Assembly (NCBI RefSeq): GCF_014174405.1
Contig: NZ_JACEGA010000001.1
Location: 742,001 to 806,000 of the forward strand
Length of the DNA: 64,000 nucleotides
Direction: 5' to 3'
Source: Variimorphobacter saccharofermentans
GTDB taxonomy: Bacteria; Bacillota; Clostridia; Lachnospirales; Lachnospiraceae
This document shows, piece by piece, positions 1 to 8,194 of the stretch. Position numbers and translations under genes: made by a program. The notes beneath the pieces are model-generated. The model had not been told where the DNA came from. It did not search any database and saw nothing but the letters and a program-made list of their open reading frames with translations. Each line of letters opens with the position of its first letter. Within the stretch, counting starts at the first letter, position 1.

Positions 1-27
1 CAAGATGAAACAGGAGGAGATAAGACT

Positions 28-561
28 ATGAACATCAAAGGAACAAAAACTGAGAAAAATCTTGCAGCAGCATTTGCAGGGGAATCACAAGCAAGGAACA
101 AGTATACTTACTTTGCATCTGTGGCAAGAAAAGAAGGCTTTGAGCAAATCGCAGCAATTTTTGAAGAGACTGCTAATAACGAAAAGGAACACGCTAAGCT
201 ATGGTTTAAAGCGCTTGGCGAGCTGGGAGATACCGCAGCAAATTTACTTCATGCAGCAGAAGGTGAGAATTATGAGTGGACTGATATGTATGAGGGATTT
301 GCTAAGGATGCAGAGGAAGAAGGATTTACTGCCCTGGCTGCTCAGTTCAGAATGGTAGCTCAAATCGAGAAGGCTCATGAGGAAAGATATCGCGCACTCC
401 TTAAAAATGTAGAAATGCAACAGGTATTTGAGAAATCAGAAGAAACCATGTGGGAATGCCGTAACTGCGGACATCTAGTTATTGGTAAGAAAGCACCGAA
501 GGTATGTCCAGTATGTGCACATCCACAGAGCTTCTTTGAAGTTAGAAAAGAAAATTATTAA
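28..561 (+). CDS. rbr: Rubrerythrin
   Basis: This is a 177-residue rubrerythrin, a cytoplasmic peroxide-reducing non-haem iron protein of anaerobes. The N-terminal four-helix domain (about residues 1-135) carries the diiron ligands in motifs such as [21 protein letters not shown] and IEKAHEERY. The C-terminal rubredoxin-like knuckle (about 140-177) has two CxxC pairs, CRNC and CPVC, that hold one iron. Length and domain order match the classical family. An AGGAGG site lies about 10 bases before the ATG. The desulfoferrodoxin gene follows after 19 bases, so the two probably form an oxygen and peroxide defence operon. The upstream promoter is at or beyond the window edge. Confidence 0.97.
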   Translation: MNIKGTKTEKNLAAAFAGESQARNKYTYFASVARKEGFEQIAAIFEETANNEKEHAKLWFKALGELGDTAANLLHAAEGENYEWTDMYEGFAKDAEEEGFTALAAQFRMVAQIEKAHEERYRALLKNVEMQQVFEKSEETMWECRNCGHLVIGKKAPKVCPVCAHPQSFFEVRKENY

Positions 562-580
562 TTAAAGGAGGAAGTATATT

Positions 581-967
581 ATGTGTGGTAAGCAGAAATT
601 CTTTATATGTAAGCATTGCGGAAATTTGATTGGTTTAATTGATAACAAAGGTGTTCCGATGGTATGCTGTGGTGAAAAGATGACAGAGCTTGTTCCGAAC
701 ACAGTTGAAGCTTCCGTTGAAAAGCATTTACCGGTTGTTAAGGTTACTGGTAATAAGATTGAAGTAGAAATTGGTAGTGCTCCTCATCCTATGGAGGAAG
801 CACATCACATTGATTTTGTATATGTTGAGACAGAGAGAGGTGGCCAACGTAAATGCCTCAAGGTTGGTGAAGCACCCAAGGTAGTATTCAGCTTTGAAGA
901 GGATAAACCAGTTGCAGTTTATGCTTATTGTAACCTACATGGTCTGTGGAAGACTGATATAAAATAA
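581..967 (+). CDS. dfx: Desulfoferrodoxin / superoxide reductase
   Basis: This 128-residue protein reduces superoxide to peroxide, which the neighbouring rubrerythrin can then remove. The N-terminal desulforedoxin-type iron site is visible as CKHC followed by the adjacent pair VCC (about residues 10-30). The C-terminal superoxide reductase domain has the histidines in EKHLPVV and EEAHHIDF and the CNLHGLW motif, which supplies the Cys/His ligands of the catalytic iron. It therefore looks like the two-iron (2Fe-SOR) type. An AAAGGAGG site precedes the ATG. A rho-independent terminator follows directly, closing the two-gene unit. Confidence 0.97.
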   Translation: MCGKQKFFICKHCGNLIGLIDNKGVPMVCCGEKMTELVPNTVEASVEKHLPVVKVTGNKIEVEIGSAPHPMEEAHHIDFVYVETERGGQRKCLKVGEAPKVVFSFEEDKPVAVYAYCNLHGLWKTDIK

Positions 968-982
968 TATTACATAACTATC

Positions 983-1020
983 AGACCGCTTATCTTTAAT
1001 TAGACGAGCGGTCTTTTCTT
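983..1020 (+). terminator. Rho-independent terminator after dfx
   Basis: AGACCGCT (983-990) pairs with AGCGGTCT (1007-1014) and is followed by a T-rich tail. It ends the rubrerythrin-desulfoferrodoxin unit. Confidence 0.85.
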
Positions 1021-1121
1021 ATACTTTTTTACAGAGCGAGGATTATGGAAAAGCCACTGCGATCCTAGTAGGTCCAAACAGTACTCGTATTTAATACTAG
1101 CAGAGAAAAGGGGAGACTATA

Positions 1122-1670
1122 TTGAGGAATTTGCAACAATACAGAAAGTGCTTGATTGCTTTATGCAGTACAATATTATTACTTAGCGGATGTGGTGCGG
1201 TTAAACAGGAGGATATGTCCGGCTATGCTGTAGAGCTTCTTCAGTCAGTTACAATTGAATTTATTGATTCCAAGGGAATAGATAAGGGAAAACGCCTTAT
1301 CACAATTGATATTTCGGAGTTTCAAGAATTGGCAATAGAAAAGTATGAAGAATGGCTTCAGGATTCTTATGCTAATGAAGATACGGTATTAGTGGTCTTT
1401 ACGGATAATAAGGAACGATGGGCATCTTCTCAGGAGGCGAAGGATTATCTGAGTCAAAACGGTTACAATAATTTTGTGGAATCAGAGTATGATTGGACCT
1501 CCATCACAATAAGCAGAAAATCAGAAAAAGAATATATACATAGATCCGAAGTAATAAATATTGATATTTCATATCCATTCATCAGGTGTGCTGAAGGATT
1601 TGAAGTGCGAATGGAATATGGCGATGCCAAATGGAAGGTGATTGAGGTTGCTTCGACCTATATAAGTTAA
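1122..1670 (+). CDS. Putative lipoprotein, unknown function
   Basis: This 182-residue protein has a type II signal peptide: a basic start, a hydrophobic stretch, and the lipobox LLSGC at about residues 20-24. It should be anchored on the outer face of the membrane. The mature part is charged and soluble, with no catalytic motif I recognise. The start is TTG, chosen because an AAAGGGGAG site lies a few bases upstream and the signal peptide begins directly there. It stands alone between the dfx terminator and the TetR unit. Confidence 0.7.
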   Translation: MRNLQQYRKCLIALCSTILLLSGCGAVKQEDMSGYAVELLQSVTIEFIDSKGIDKGKRLITIDISEFQELAIEKYEEWLQDSYANEDTVLVVFTDNKERWASSQEAKDYLSQNGYNNFVESEYDWTSITISRKSEKEYIHRSEVINIDISYPFIRCAEGFEVRMEYGDAKWKVIEVASTYIS

Positions 1671-1736
1671 GAAGCTCATAGTATTGGGAGATAAGGGCGT
1701 TTTGTATGTATATGCCAGTATGCTAAGAAAAAATAC

Positions 1737-1785
1737 TTGACAAATATTGAGCAGATGCTTAATATATAGTTGAGCAGTTGCTCAA
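1737..1785 (+). promoter_or_regulatory. Promoter with two tandem TetR-type operators
   Basis: TTGACA (1737-1742) and TAATAT (1760-1765) are separated by exactly 17 bases. Two inverted repeats overlap them: TTGAGCA-GA-TGCTTAA (1747-1762, imperfect), inside the spacer and running into the -10, and TTGAGCA-GT-TGCTCAA (1770-1785, perfect), just downstream. Their centres are 23 bases apart. The arrangement predicts repression, most simply autoregulation by the TetR-family protein encoded 35 bases downstream. Confidence 0.8.
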
Positions 1786-1819
1786 TATATTGGATATGTG
1801 TTCGAGTATGGAGGATTGA

Positions 1820-2413
1820 ATGTCAAAGAAGGAAGAACAGTACGAAAAGCGTAAGTGGCAGATATTAGATATTGCATTGAATCATTTTATTCAGTATGGG
1901 TATCATGGAACATCCACCAGAAAAATAGCAGAAGATGCAGGGATAAGCTCAGGACTTATGTTTCATTATTTTCCTAATAAGCTGGCACTTTATGAAGCAT
2001 TAGTGGAGATCGGATGCGAAAAGCTGAAGATGGATGCCGGAGAAGATGAATCGCCGTTAGTTTTTTTTGAAAAACAAGTGGAATGGTTTCTATCGGTTGC
2101 AACCCGTAACAATTTTGCCTCAAGAATGTTCGTATTCATGGGCTTGGTGGCAATTAATGCAAAAACAGTATCAGAGCGGGCAGCTCAAATGATAAAGGAG
2201 AATGATATTGAGATAAAGAGTATTCCATACATTGAAAAGGGGCAGGAGCTAGGAATAATCAGACAGGGGGATCCGTTGACACTCTCTGCATTATTTTATA
2301 GCAGTATTCAGGGTTTTGCAGAAACGCTGGTAGCAAGAGATAATCTGATATTACCAGAAAAGGAATGGTTTTTAGCAATATTAAAAAATGATGAAAATGA
2401 TAGAATAGGGTGA
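1820..2413 (+). CDS. TetR/AcrR family transcriptional regulator
   Basis: This 197-residue repressor has an N-terminal helix-turn-helix of TetR type: ALNHFIQYGYHGTSTRKIA, then AGISSGLMFHYFPNKLALYEAL (about residues 12-62). The remaining helical domain is the variable ligand and dimer domain, which gives no clue to the inducer. An ATGGAGG site precedes the ATG. It is followed after five bases by the CPBP membrane protease gene and is very likely cotranscribed with it from the promoter at 1737, where tandem palindromes suggest that it represses its own operon. Confidence 0.93.
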   Translation: MSKKEEQYEKRKWQILDIALNHFIQYGYHGTSTRKIAEDAGISSGLMFHYFPNKLALYEALVEIGCEKLKMDAGEDESPLVFFEKQVEWFLSVATRNNFASRMFVFMGLVAINAKTVSERAAQMIKENDIEIKSIPYIEKGQELGIIRQGDPLTLSALFYSSIQGFAETLVARDNLILPEKEWFLAILKNDENDRIG

Positions 2414-2418
2414 AGTAA

Positions 2419-3252
2419 ATGAATAAACGAGATAAAATTGCGTTAGCCATATTTGTATTTGTGACTTTAACGGCCGGGATTTTTGGATATATGTTGGATC
2501 AGGTACTTACAGATCAGCCGGAAGGCAATTCATTGGGTATGGGGTTATGGCTGGTACTTCCGTTATTAACAGGTATTGTGCTACGAATCATTAACAAGGA
2601 TTTAAAAGAGATAGGTGCCAGAACTAATCTTAGGAATAATATAAAATGGTATGGCGTTGCTGTTCTTGTATACCCTTTCATCATGTTGATTAGTATCATT
2701 ATAGCGAAAGCTGGCGGTGGATTAACCATAGGAAAATTTGAATCAGGAGCATTATTTGCATTAATGCTTACCACATTTTTCGGAAGCTGTATCAAGAATA
2801 TATTCGAAGAATTTGCCTGGAGGGGATGTCTTGTTCCATACCTGGAAAAAACAAAGATGAACGATTGGCTTTTGTACTTTACCAGCGGACTGGTTTGGGG
2901 GATGTGGCATATTACATACTATATGTTCTTCTTGCCGGATGAATATTTTACAGAGACCAGCAGACCAATGATGGTAGTAATAGGAATTGTATTGATGATT
3001 TTCTGGTCGCCTCTGTTCGTAGAATTACGAAGGCTTACTAATTCCGTATGGCCCTGTGTTATCTTGCATGCAATGGAAGATGCAGTACCTACTTTGCTGT
3101 TTGTAACAACTGATGTGTTTCGAATTAAGAAAAGCTTATCTGTTATGATTGATCCCATATCTGGTTTTGTAACAACTGCGATATTGCTTCTTATTGGATT
3201 GAGCTTAAGAAAATATCGAATAAAGAAAAATTATGTTACCGGTGCTGGATGA
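2419..3252 (+). CDS. CPBP family intramembrane metalloprotease
   Basis: This is a 277-residue polytopic membrane protein of the CPBP/Abi (CAAX protease and bacteriocin-processing) family. The family signature is present: EEFAWR (E130, E131, R135) in a membrane segment, WHITYY in a later helix, and an ILHAMEDA histidine motif near residue 217. These are the residues proposed to form the metalloprotease site. I count about seven or eight hydrophobic segments. Family members process prenylated proteins or peptides or give bacteriocin self-immunity; the substrate here is unknown. It follows the TetR gene by five bases, so its expression is probably ligand-controlled. Confidence 0.88.
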   Translation: MNKRDKIALAIFVFVTLTAGIFGYMLDQVLTDQPEGNSLGMGLWLVLPLLTGIVLRIINKDLKEIGARTNLRNNIKWYGVAVLVYPFIMLISIIIAKAGGGLTIGKFESGALFALMLTTFFGSCIKNIFEEFAWRGCLVPYLEKTKMNDWLLYFTSGLVWGMWHITYYMFFLPDEYFTETSRPMMVVIGIVLMIFWSPLFVELRRLTNSVWPCVILHAMEDAVPTLLFVTTDVFRIKKSLSVMIDPISGFVTTAILLLIGLSLRKYRIKKNYVTGAG

Positions 3253-3338
3253 TAAATATGTGTTCAAATGAGCAATTACAATAGTAAACGATTAAAAAAT
3301 AATTGATTACAAATATTTGAGTGTGAGGAGGAAGAATA

Positions 3339-3713
3339 ATGTCAGCAATCATTGGTGCAGGGTTGTTTTCAATTGTAATATTAATAAGTATTCTCTTGAT
3401 TTGTGGATTACCATTAGGAGAATTAACGATGGGAGGACAGCATAAGGTCTTTCCTAAGAAGCTTCGAATAGCATTAGTAGGGCAGCTATTACTTCAGGTG
3501 TTTTTTGTGATAATAATATTACAGGCGGGAGGAATCATATCCCTTTGGTTTAGCCATAAAATCACTAGAATCATTTGCATTATAATGGCAGTATACCTGT
3601 CGCTAAATATCATTATGAATTTCATTTCAAAAAGCAAAAAAGAAAAATACATAATGACTCCATTATCGTTGTTTTCAGCAATCTGTTTTTGGATCACAGC
3701 TCTGCGAATGTAG
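3339..3713 (+). CDS. Small four-helix membrane protein, unknown function
   Basis: This 124-residue protein is almost entirely hydrophobic, with about four predicted transmembrane segments (roughly residues 4-26, 45-66, 75-98 and 105-123) joined by short basic loops. I see no motif that assigns a function. A strong GAGGAGG site lies eight bases before the ATG. It sits 86 bases after the CPBP protease and 18 bases before the NUDIX-kinase fusion, so it could belong to the same transcript. Confidence 0.72.
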   Translation: MSAIIGAGLFSIVILISILLICGLPLGELTMGGQHKVFPKKLRIALVGQLLLQVFFVIIILQAGGIISLWFSHKITRIICIIMAVYLSLNIIMNFISKSKKEKYIMTPLSLFSAICFWITALRM

Positions 3714-3731
3714 AAAAGTGAGGCAATTCTT

Positions 3732-5027
3732 ATGGATATCTTAATAGATTTGAAAAATTACAATACGAAAACTTCCGTATTCAAAAGGACAGCAGTAAGG
3801 GCCATCATATGTGACGGTGAAAAATATCTGTTCATATGCAGTAGGTACGGAGACGTCAAATTCCCGGGCGGTGGTGTGGAAAAGGGAGAACAGCTGGAGG
3901 AAGCGTTACTTCGTGAGGTTCAGGAAGAAACCGGTTATCAGGTAGATAGGGCAACCATCAGGAAATATGGAAGAGTACTTGAGAGAAGAAAGGGAGAATA
4001 TGAGGATATTCTTGAAATGGAATCCCTTTATTACTATTGTGAGGTAAAGTCTGAGATAGGAAAGAGAAATCTGGATACCTACGAAGAGGAATATCGTTAC
4101 GAAGCAGTATGGTTGACCTTGCAGGAAGCAATCGAGATGAATAAGAAAATGAAGGACCTCGAACGCTGTCCGTGGGTGACCAGAGAAACACAAGTAATGG
4201 AAAGACTAAGGGAAGAGAAGATCTTCTTTAATGATATTCTTCCATGTATACCGGATATTATGAAGGAAATGATAGAAGGATATTCCTTTGAAGTAGAATC
4301 CATCGGTTGTTCAGGAGCACATATCTATATGTTTGAGAATGATCTGGTACTGAAGGTGGAACAGAAAAAAAGCTCCTCCGATGAGGAATATCAGATGCTA
4401 CAATGGCTTCAGGGCAAGCTCCCGGTACCGGACATCAAATACTTCCACACGGGCGGAACGTTCAACTATCTTTTGATGACACGGCTTTATGGAAGGATGG
4501 CCTGCGATCCGGACATTATGTCTGACCTGGAACATATGGCAAGAGCATTAGCAAAGGGACTGAAGCAGTTGTGGCAGGTAGATATCACTGGTTGTCCAAG
4601 GATAGTAAATCTTGATTATCAACTGAGCAAAGCCTTGAGTAGAGTTGAAAATAATCTAATCGACATGGAGCAAGTGGAACCGGATACCTTTGGCGATAAT
4701 GGCTTTTCAAATCCCATGAAGCTATACGAATATCTAAGAGATAATAGACCGGAAAAAGAGAAGGCATTTGTGCATGGGGATTACTGCCTGCCGAATGTAT
4801 TCATTGAAAATAATGAGGTGTCTGGCTACTTAGATATTGGTAATAGCGGAGTGGGTGATAGATGGCAGGATATTGCTTTGGCGGTTCGTTCCATGAGATA
4901 TAATCTTGAGTTAATAGGAAAAGAAGAGACATATCCGGCATTGTATCAGATATTCTTTGAAGAACTGGGAATCGAGCCTGATGATAAGAAAATACGGTAC
5001 TATATACTATTAGATGAATTGTTTTAA
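3732..5027 (+). CDS. NUDIX hydrolase fused to APH(3')-like aminoglycoside phosphotransferase
   Basis: This 431-residue protein has two enzymes in one chain. Residues about 18-150 are a NUDIX (MutT-like) domain with a full Nudix box: GGVEKGE, seven residues, then REVQEETGY. From about residue 175 to the end it resembles the APH(3') kinase family: LQGKLPVPDIKYF, the Brenner motif HGDYCLPN, the metal-binding LDIGNSG, a WQDIALAVRSM helix, and the C-terminus YYILLDELF, the same ending I recall for APH(3')-IIIa. Both active sites look intact. The kinase half may phosphorylate an aminoglycoside or another small molecule. The NUDIX half may act on a nucleotide or a modified drug; this pairing is inference. 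A terminator follows. Confidence 0.85.
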   Translation: MDILIDLKNYNTKTSVFKRTAVRAIICDGEKYLFICSRYGDVKFPGGGVEKGEQLEEALLREVQEETGYQVDRATIRKYGRVLERRKGEYEDILEMESLYYYCEVKSEIGKRNLDTYEEEYRYEAVWLTLQEAIEMNKKMKDLERCPWVTRETQVMERLREEKIFFNDILPCIPDIMKEMIEGYSFEVESIGCSGAHIYMFENDLVLKVEQKKSSSDEEYQMLQWLQGKLPVPDIKYFHTGGTFNYLLMTRLYGRMACDPDIMSDLEHMARALAKGLKQLWQVDITGCPRIVNLDYQLSKALSRVENNLIDMEQVEPDTFGDNGFSNPMKLYEYLRDNRPEKEKAFVHGDYCLPNVFIENNEVSGYLDIGNSGVGDRWQDIALAVRSMRYNLELIGKEETYPALYQIFFEELGIEPDDKKIRYYILLDELF

Positions 5028-5044
5028 AAAATAGAAGTTTAGAG

Positions 5045-5074
5045 AGTCCTGCATTATATGTGTAGGACTTTTCT
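5045..5074 (+). terminator. Rho-independent terminator after NUDIX-APH gene
   Basis: AGTCCTGCA (5045-5053) pairs with TGTAGGACT (5061-5069, one G-T pair) around a seven-base loop, followed by TTTCT. Confidence 0.8.
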
Positions 5075-5454
5075 ATTAGAAAATATGCAATGAAGTATAG
5101 CCATAAGCTAAAAAACAGTCGTTTTTTGCACTTTGTCGGACTATTTATGCATAGAATATTGAGTACGTGACAGGATGTTGCTAAATTAATGTTATTAAAT
5201 AAGTCATACTCTGTTACTCTATATAATAATAATCTCGGTATCAGGCAATAGAAATAATGAAAATGGAGAGGAGGAATTATATTTTAAGAACGTCATCTTA
5301 TTTGTAGCATTATTAGTGGACGACTTTAACTAATGATATTTCTAGGATTGTGAGTATGTCAATGTAATAGATATGACTTATAACTTTAATAGGTATATTG
5401 GACGAATATTATTGCAAGACAAACTATTGTATAATTATGAAAAGAGAAATTTTT
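5075..5454. other. AT-rich intergenic region without a supported gene
   Basis: I find no convincing gene here. A strong Shine-Dalgarno-like GGAGAGGAGG lies near 5264-5273, but the reading frames after it stop within about 20 codons. This could be a decayed or very small gene, or a leader of the next gene. Confidence 0.4.
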
Positions 5455-6021
5455 ATGAAGAAAATAAAACTAAAAATATTTTCATTGCTTTTGGTTTTTT
5501 CATTTATTTTTATTAATAATAATGGGATTATTGTTAATGCGACGCAAATAACTAATCAAAAGAATATTTCTCAATATAATTTATCTTTAAAAGCAATTAC
5601 AAGCATAGCTGAGGATCCATATGAATCTAATAATAATATTAGTGAAGCTTATCCTTACTCAAAAACAAAAGTTTTGAGTGGTAATTCATTTATCGAAGGA
5701 TATAGAAATTCCAATATACATGTGTTAGGTGATGTGGACTTTTTCTACATAACATTAACAGCAGGTGTAACATATGATGTTGTTCTAAAGAATATATACG
5801 GTGAAGATAGACATATTTATTTGTGGAGGGATAATGGTAATGGAACATGGACTAGATGGAAAAAGTCTAATCAGGTTCCAGGACAACCGGAACACTATAG
5901 ATTTACACCATCAGTAAGTGGAATTTATTATATTGAAATTTCGGGAGGAGATCCCTATAGTCTATATTATTTCTTTGCCGTTGAGCGAAAGGGAACTATA
6001 AATACTAATCTCTGGCCATAA
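5455..6021 (+). CDS. Secreted protein with PPC-like (pre-peptidase C-terminal) domain
   Basis: This 188-residue exported protein begins MKKIKLKIFSLLLVF and has a clear Sec signal peptide ending near residue 30 (VNA). The mature part resembles a bacterial PPC beta-sandwich: YESNNNISEAYPY, then GDVDFFYITLTAGVTYDVVL, a middle strand region, and YRFTPSVSGIYYIEIS. PPC domains normally sit behind secreted proteases; here one stands alone with no catalytic domain. The start at 5455 is chosen over upstream in-frame codons because it opens the signal peptide, although the ribosome binding site is weak. The gene is more AT-rich than its neighbours, which may point to recent acquisition. Confidence 0.75.
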   Translation: MKKIKLKIFSLLLVFSFIFINNNGIIVNATQITNQKNISQYNLSLKAITSIAEDPYESNNNISEAYPYSKTKVLSGNSFIEGYRNSNIHVLGDVDFFYITLTAGVTYDVVLKNIYGEDRHIYLWRDNGNGTWTRWKKSNQVPGQPEHYRFTPSVSGIYYIEISGGDPYSLYYFFAVERKGTINTNLWP

Positions 6022-6094
6022 TACTTATATTATTTATAAGACAAAAGTAATGATTGTATACGGAAATTTCTAATGATAAGAGGAGGAAGAGTTA

Positions 6095-6943
6095 ATGCAA
6101 ACACAGGGACTCAATGGTATTCAAAATTATATTTATAACCCAACGACCGGGAAACTATCTACAAAGTCAAATGATCCGGCAGAACTTGAATTTTGTCGAC
6201 ATTTTAACGGAGAAGTTACCGATGCACTGGATGCTTCATACGAGGGAAAGAAAAAGGATATATTGAATTTCTATGAGCAGATGAGACATAATGGTATAAG
6301 TTTAATTCGTACCAAGCTTCAGGGAGAGGGTAAGTCAGAAGCGGATATTAATTCGGATTATGATCAGTGGATGAGACAAGAGGAATATGAGATAACCCTT
6401 GGAGTAGTGGATGCATTAACAAATAGAATTGCTTCGGGAGATATGGTTATTAATTATGTTTCAATACCAGATTTTACAGATGAAGATTATGAAAAGGCTA
6501 CTGATTTGACATCTGATTATACCTATACAGGGATGACTGGTATTGATACTGAACGCAATTCGGCTGAAATCGGTAACGGAACCGTTCTACATCTGAATGA
6601 AAAATTTAACTTAAAGGTTACATCGAATTCTGTTGAAGTTTGCATAAATGGAGAGAAGGAATATGAAAAAGCAGAATGGGATACGGCAAAGCTTTTTGCG
6701 GAAGCACTTAATCGATTTATACGATATGCCAATAACCAGATCATGTTCTCCTTATACACCCAGGAGGACAGTGATAAAGTCAGTACTCTCTTAAAGTCGA
6801 ACAATTTGGATATAGACAGGGAATTCACTATTAATGGTAAGTCGATGTCAGTTCAGGACGGAAAAATTATGAAGACTGTCCAAGAACCCTATTATTATTT
6901 GAACATGCCCCAGGATATTGTTGAGATGGCTATAAAACGATAA
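6095..6943 (+). CDS. Conserved-looking protein of unknown function
   Basis: This 282-residue soluble protein has no signal peptide or membrane segment. The N-terminus (QTQGLNGIQNYIYNPTTGKL) is Asn/Thr/Tyr-rich and the rest is acidic and probably mixed helix and strand. I recognise no domain or catalytic motif. An excellent AGAGGAGG site precedes the ATG, so it is surely translated. It is followed by a strong hairpin terminator and preceded by the PPC-like secreted protein, so it may be monocistronic. Confidence 0.7.
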   Translation: MQTQGLNGIQNYIYNPTTGKLSTKSNDPAELEFCRHFNGEVTDALDASYEGKKKDILNFYEQMRHNGISLIRTKLQGEGKSEADINSDYDQWMRQEEYEITLGVVDALTNRIASGDMVINYVSIPDFTDEDYEKATDLTSDYTYTGMTGIDTERNSAEIGNGTVLHLNEKFNLKVTSNSVEVCINGEKEYEKAEWDTAKLFAEALNRFIRYANNQIMFSLYTQEDSDKVSTLLKSNNLDIDREFTINGKSMSVQDGKIMKTVQEPYYYLNMPQDIVEMAIKR

Positions 6944-6995
6944 GAGATAGTACTTACAGTTACTGATATGATATCCATATAAATATTAATGGGTT

Positions 6996-7052
6996 AAAAA
7001 AACTTTTCTATTCTTTGTACATTTCTATGGTACAATAATAGAGAAGTTTTTT
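6996..7052. terminator. Hairpin terminator with A/T-rich arms
   Basis: An arm of A's followed by CTTTTCTATT (6996-7012) pairs, with one wobble, with AATAGAGAAG followed by T's (7037-7052). The T run at the 3' end suits the + strand. The matching A run at the left makes it potentially bidirectional. Confidence 0.75.
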
Positions 7053-7098
7053 GTTTTGAAAAGATTATATAGAAGAAGATATTTTAGGAGAAGATGTT

Positions 7099-7440
7099 AT
7101 GAACATACAGATATTTGGAACCAATAAATGCTTTGATACCAAGAAAGGAATGCGTTATTTTAAAGAGCGAAATATTAAGTTCCAGTTCATCGATCTGAAA
7201 GAAAAGGGAATGAGCAAAGGAGAGTATCAAAGTGTAAAGCAGGCAGTGGGCGGACTGGAGGCCATGATAAATCCTGATTGTAAGGATAAGGATACGCTGG
7301 CGTTAATTCAATATATGTCAGACGAGGATAAGGAAGAGAAGCTGTTAGAAAACCAACAGTTATTAAGAACTCCCATTGTTCGAAATGGCAGGCAGGCAAC
7401 AGTGGGATACTGCCCGGACATATGGAAGGCTTGGAATTAA
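7099..7440 (+). CDS. ArsC/Spx-family thioredoxin-fold protein
   Basis: This 113-residue protein belongs to the ArsC-like glutaredoxin-fold family (arsenate reductase, YffB and Spx relatives). It opens IQIFGTNKCFDTKK, placing a single cysteine at residue 11 in the position of the ArsC nucleophile. The LLRTPIVRNGRQATVGY segment near the end matches the family's cis-Pro strand and C-terminal turn. The CxxC form of Spx is absent. It could be a redox-active reductase or an adaptor. No arsenic resistance genes lie nearby, so an arsenate role is not supported by context. An AGGAGAAG site precedes the ATG. Confidence 0.82.
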   Translation: MNIQIFGTNKCFDTKKGMRYFKERNIKFQFIDLKEKGMSKGEYQSVKQAVGGLEAMINPDCKDKDTLALIQYMSDEDKEEKLLENQQLLRTPIVRNGRQATVGYCPDIWKAWN

Positions 7441-7452
7441 AAATTATGGAGA

Positions 7453-7634
7453 TGTAACATAATAAATATGCAGGGATTAATACTTACCATAATGCACTGT
7501 CAGAAGAACAACGTTGTTGAATTCTGTATGGATAGGACAAACTTTTATGTTTGTCTTAGACATACAGAATTTACAACTTGTACTTCTGTCTGTGTGTGAG
7601 GTAAGTTTAATCCCTGCTGATACATTATGTTACA
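7453..7634 (+). repeat. Family A hairpin element, copy 1
   Basis: This is a 182-bp long hairpin. Outer arms TGTAACATAAT (7453-7463) and ATTATGTTACA (7624-7634) continue through GCAGGGATTAA and TTAATCCCTGC to ACTTACC and GGTAAGT. The conserved asymmetric motif is ATAATGCACTGTC opposite GTCTGTGTGTGA. An inner stem (about 7510-7580) closes on TTTTAT. It lies between two convergent genes and may also terminate both. Confidence 0.85.
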
Positions 7635-7648
7635 GCCCCATAATTGCA

Positions 7649-7939
7649 TTATTCGATTGGCTCGTAGCGGTTGAAGATTTTGCTGGCACTACATACATGC
7701 TTGGTGCCATCAGAGTCTATAATAATATAGTCATTTTCTCCAATGAAGGTTCTTCCACGACTGTGGGTGATATAGGGACAATAGGTATTACCATCGGGTT
7801 GCTTTACCTTAAGTAAATGATCAGTAACTATCCAGCCCTTGGTTATTACATCGGACCATAGCTCGTAGCCATCCTCATATCCTTTATTAAATTCAAACTT
7901 ATAAACATCGGCTTCTAGACCTACTCTTCTACATCTCAT
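7649..7939 (-). CDS. Small protein of unknown function
   Basis: This minus-strand gene encodes 96 residues. It starts MRCRRVGLEADVYKF and has aromatic and acidic stretches such as GYEDGYELW and ENDYIIIDSDG. The composition suggests a compact beta-rich soluble fold, perhaps of the small PGDYG-like type, but I cannot assign it. An AAAGGGG ribosome site lies about seven bases before the ATG, which supports it as real. It is convergent with the ArsC-like gene, with hairpin element A1 between the two stops, and divergent from the GH16 gene. Confidence 0.72.
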   Translation of the reverse strand: MRCRRVGLEADVYKFEFNKGYEDGYELWSDVITKGWIVTDHLLKVKQPDGNTYCPYITHSRGRTFIGENDYIIIDSDGTKHVCSASKIFNRYEPIE

Positions 7940-8048
7940 AGAATCGCCCCTTTCAGTATTAATTATGTCTGTTACCCTCCTGATTACATTATAGCATAGA
8001 TATGGAAAATTGTAATCATAACATCCAAAAGTTTCTAATATGCAACTT

Positions 8049-8077
8049 TTGACATTATAATTGTCGGATTACATAAA
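8049..8077 (+). promoter_or_regulatory. Possible promoter for the GH16 gene
   Basis: TTGACA (8049-8054) is perfect. At 17 bases' distance is CATAAA (8072-8077), a four-of-six match to the -10. It sits in the divergent gap about 120 bases before the GH16 start. Confidence 0.4.
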
Positions 8078-8194
8078 AATAATAATTTCTATAATTATAA
8101 AAAACAGAAACTCTGGATGAAAAATGGAGACTTGTTGCAGTAACGGGTGGATGTTAAAATGGAGCAGTGCATTACAAGATGGGGGGAAAATGAA

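Noticed and set aside
5260..5340. Small peptide gene behind a strong GGAGAGGAGG site
   Set aside because: Frames end after about 16-20 codons and show no leader or peptide signature.
7099..7440. Arsenate reductase assignment
   Set aside because: Only the thioredoxin-like fold and one cysteine are supported, and no ars genes are nearby.
7453..7634. CRISPR array or tRNA-like element at the repeated hairpins
   Set aside because: The copies are dispersed singly, not arrayed with spacers, and do not fold as cloverleaves.
7514..7816. 100-codon open frame on the + strand
   Set aside because: It runs through hairpin A1 and antisense to the better supported minus-strand gene, with no ribosome site.
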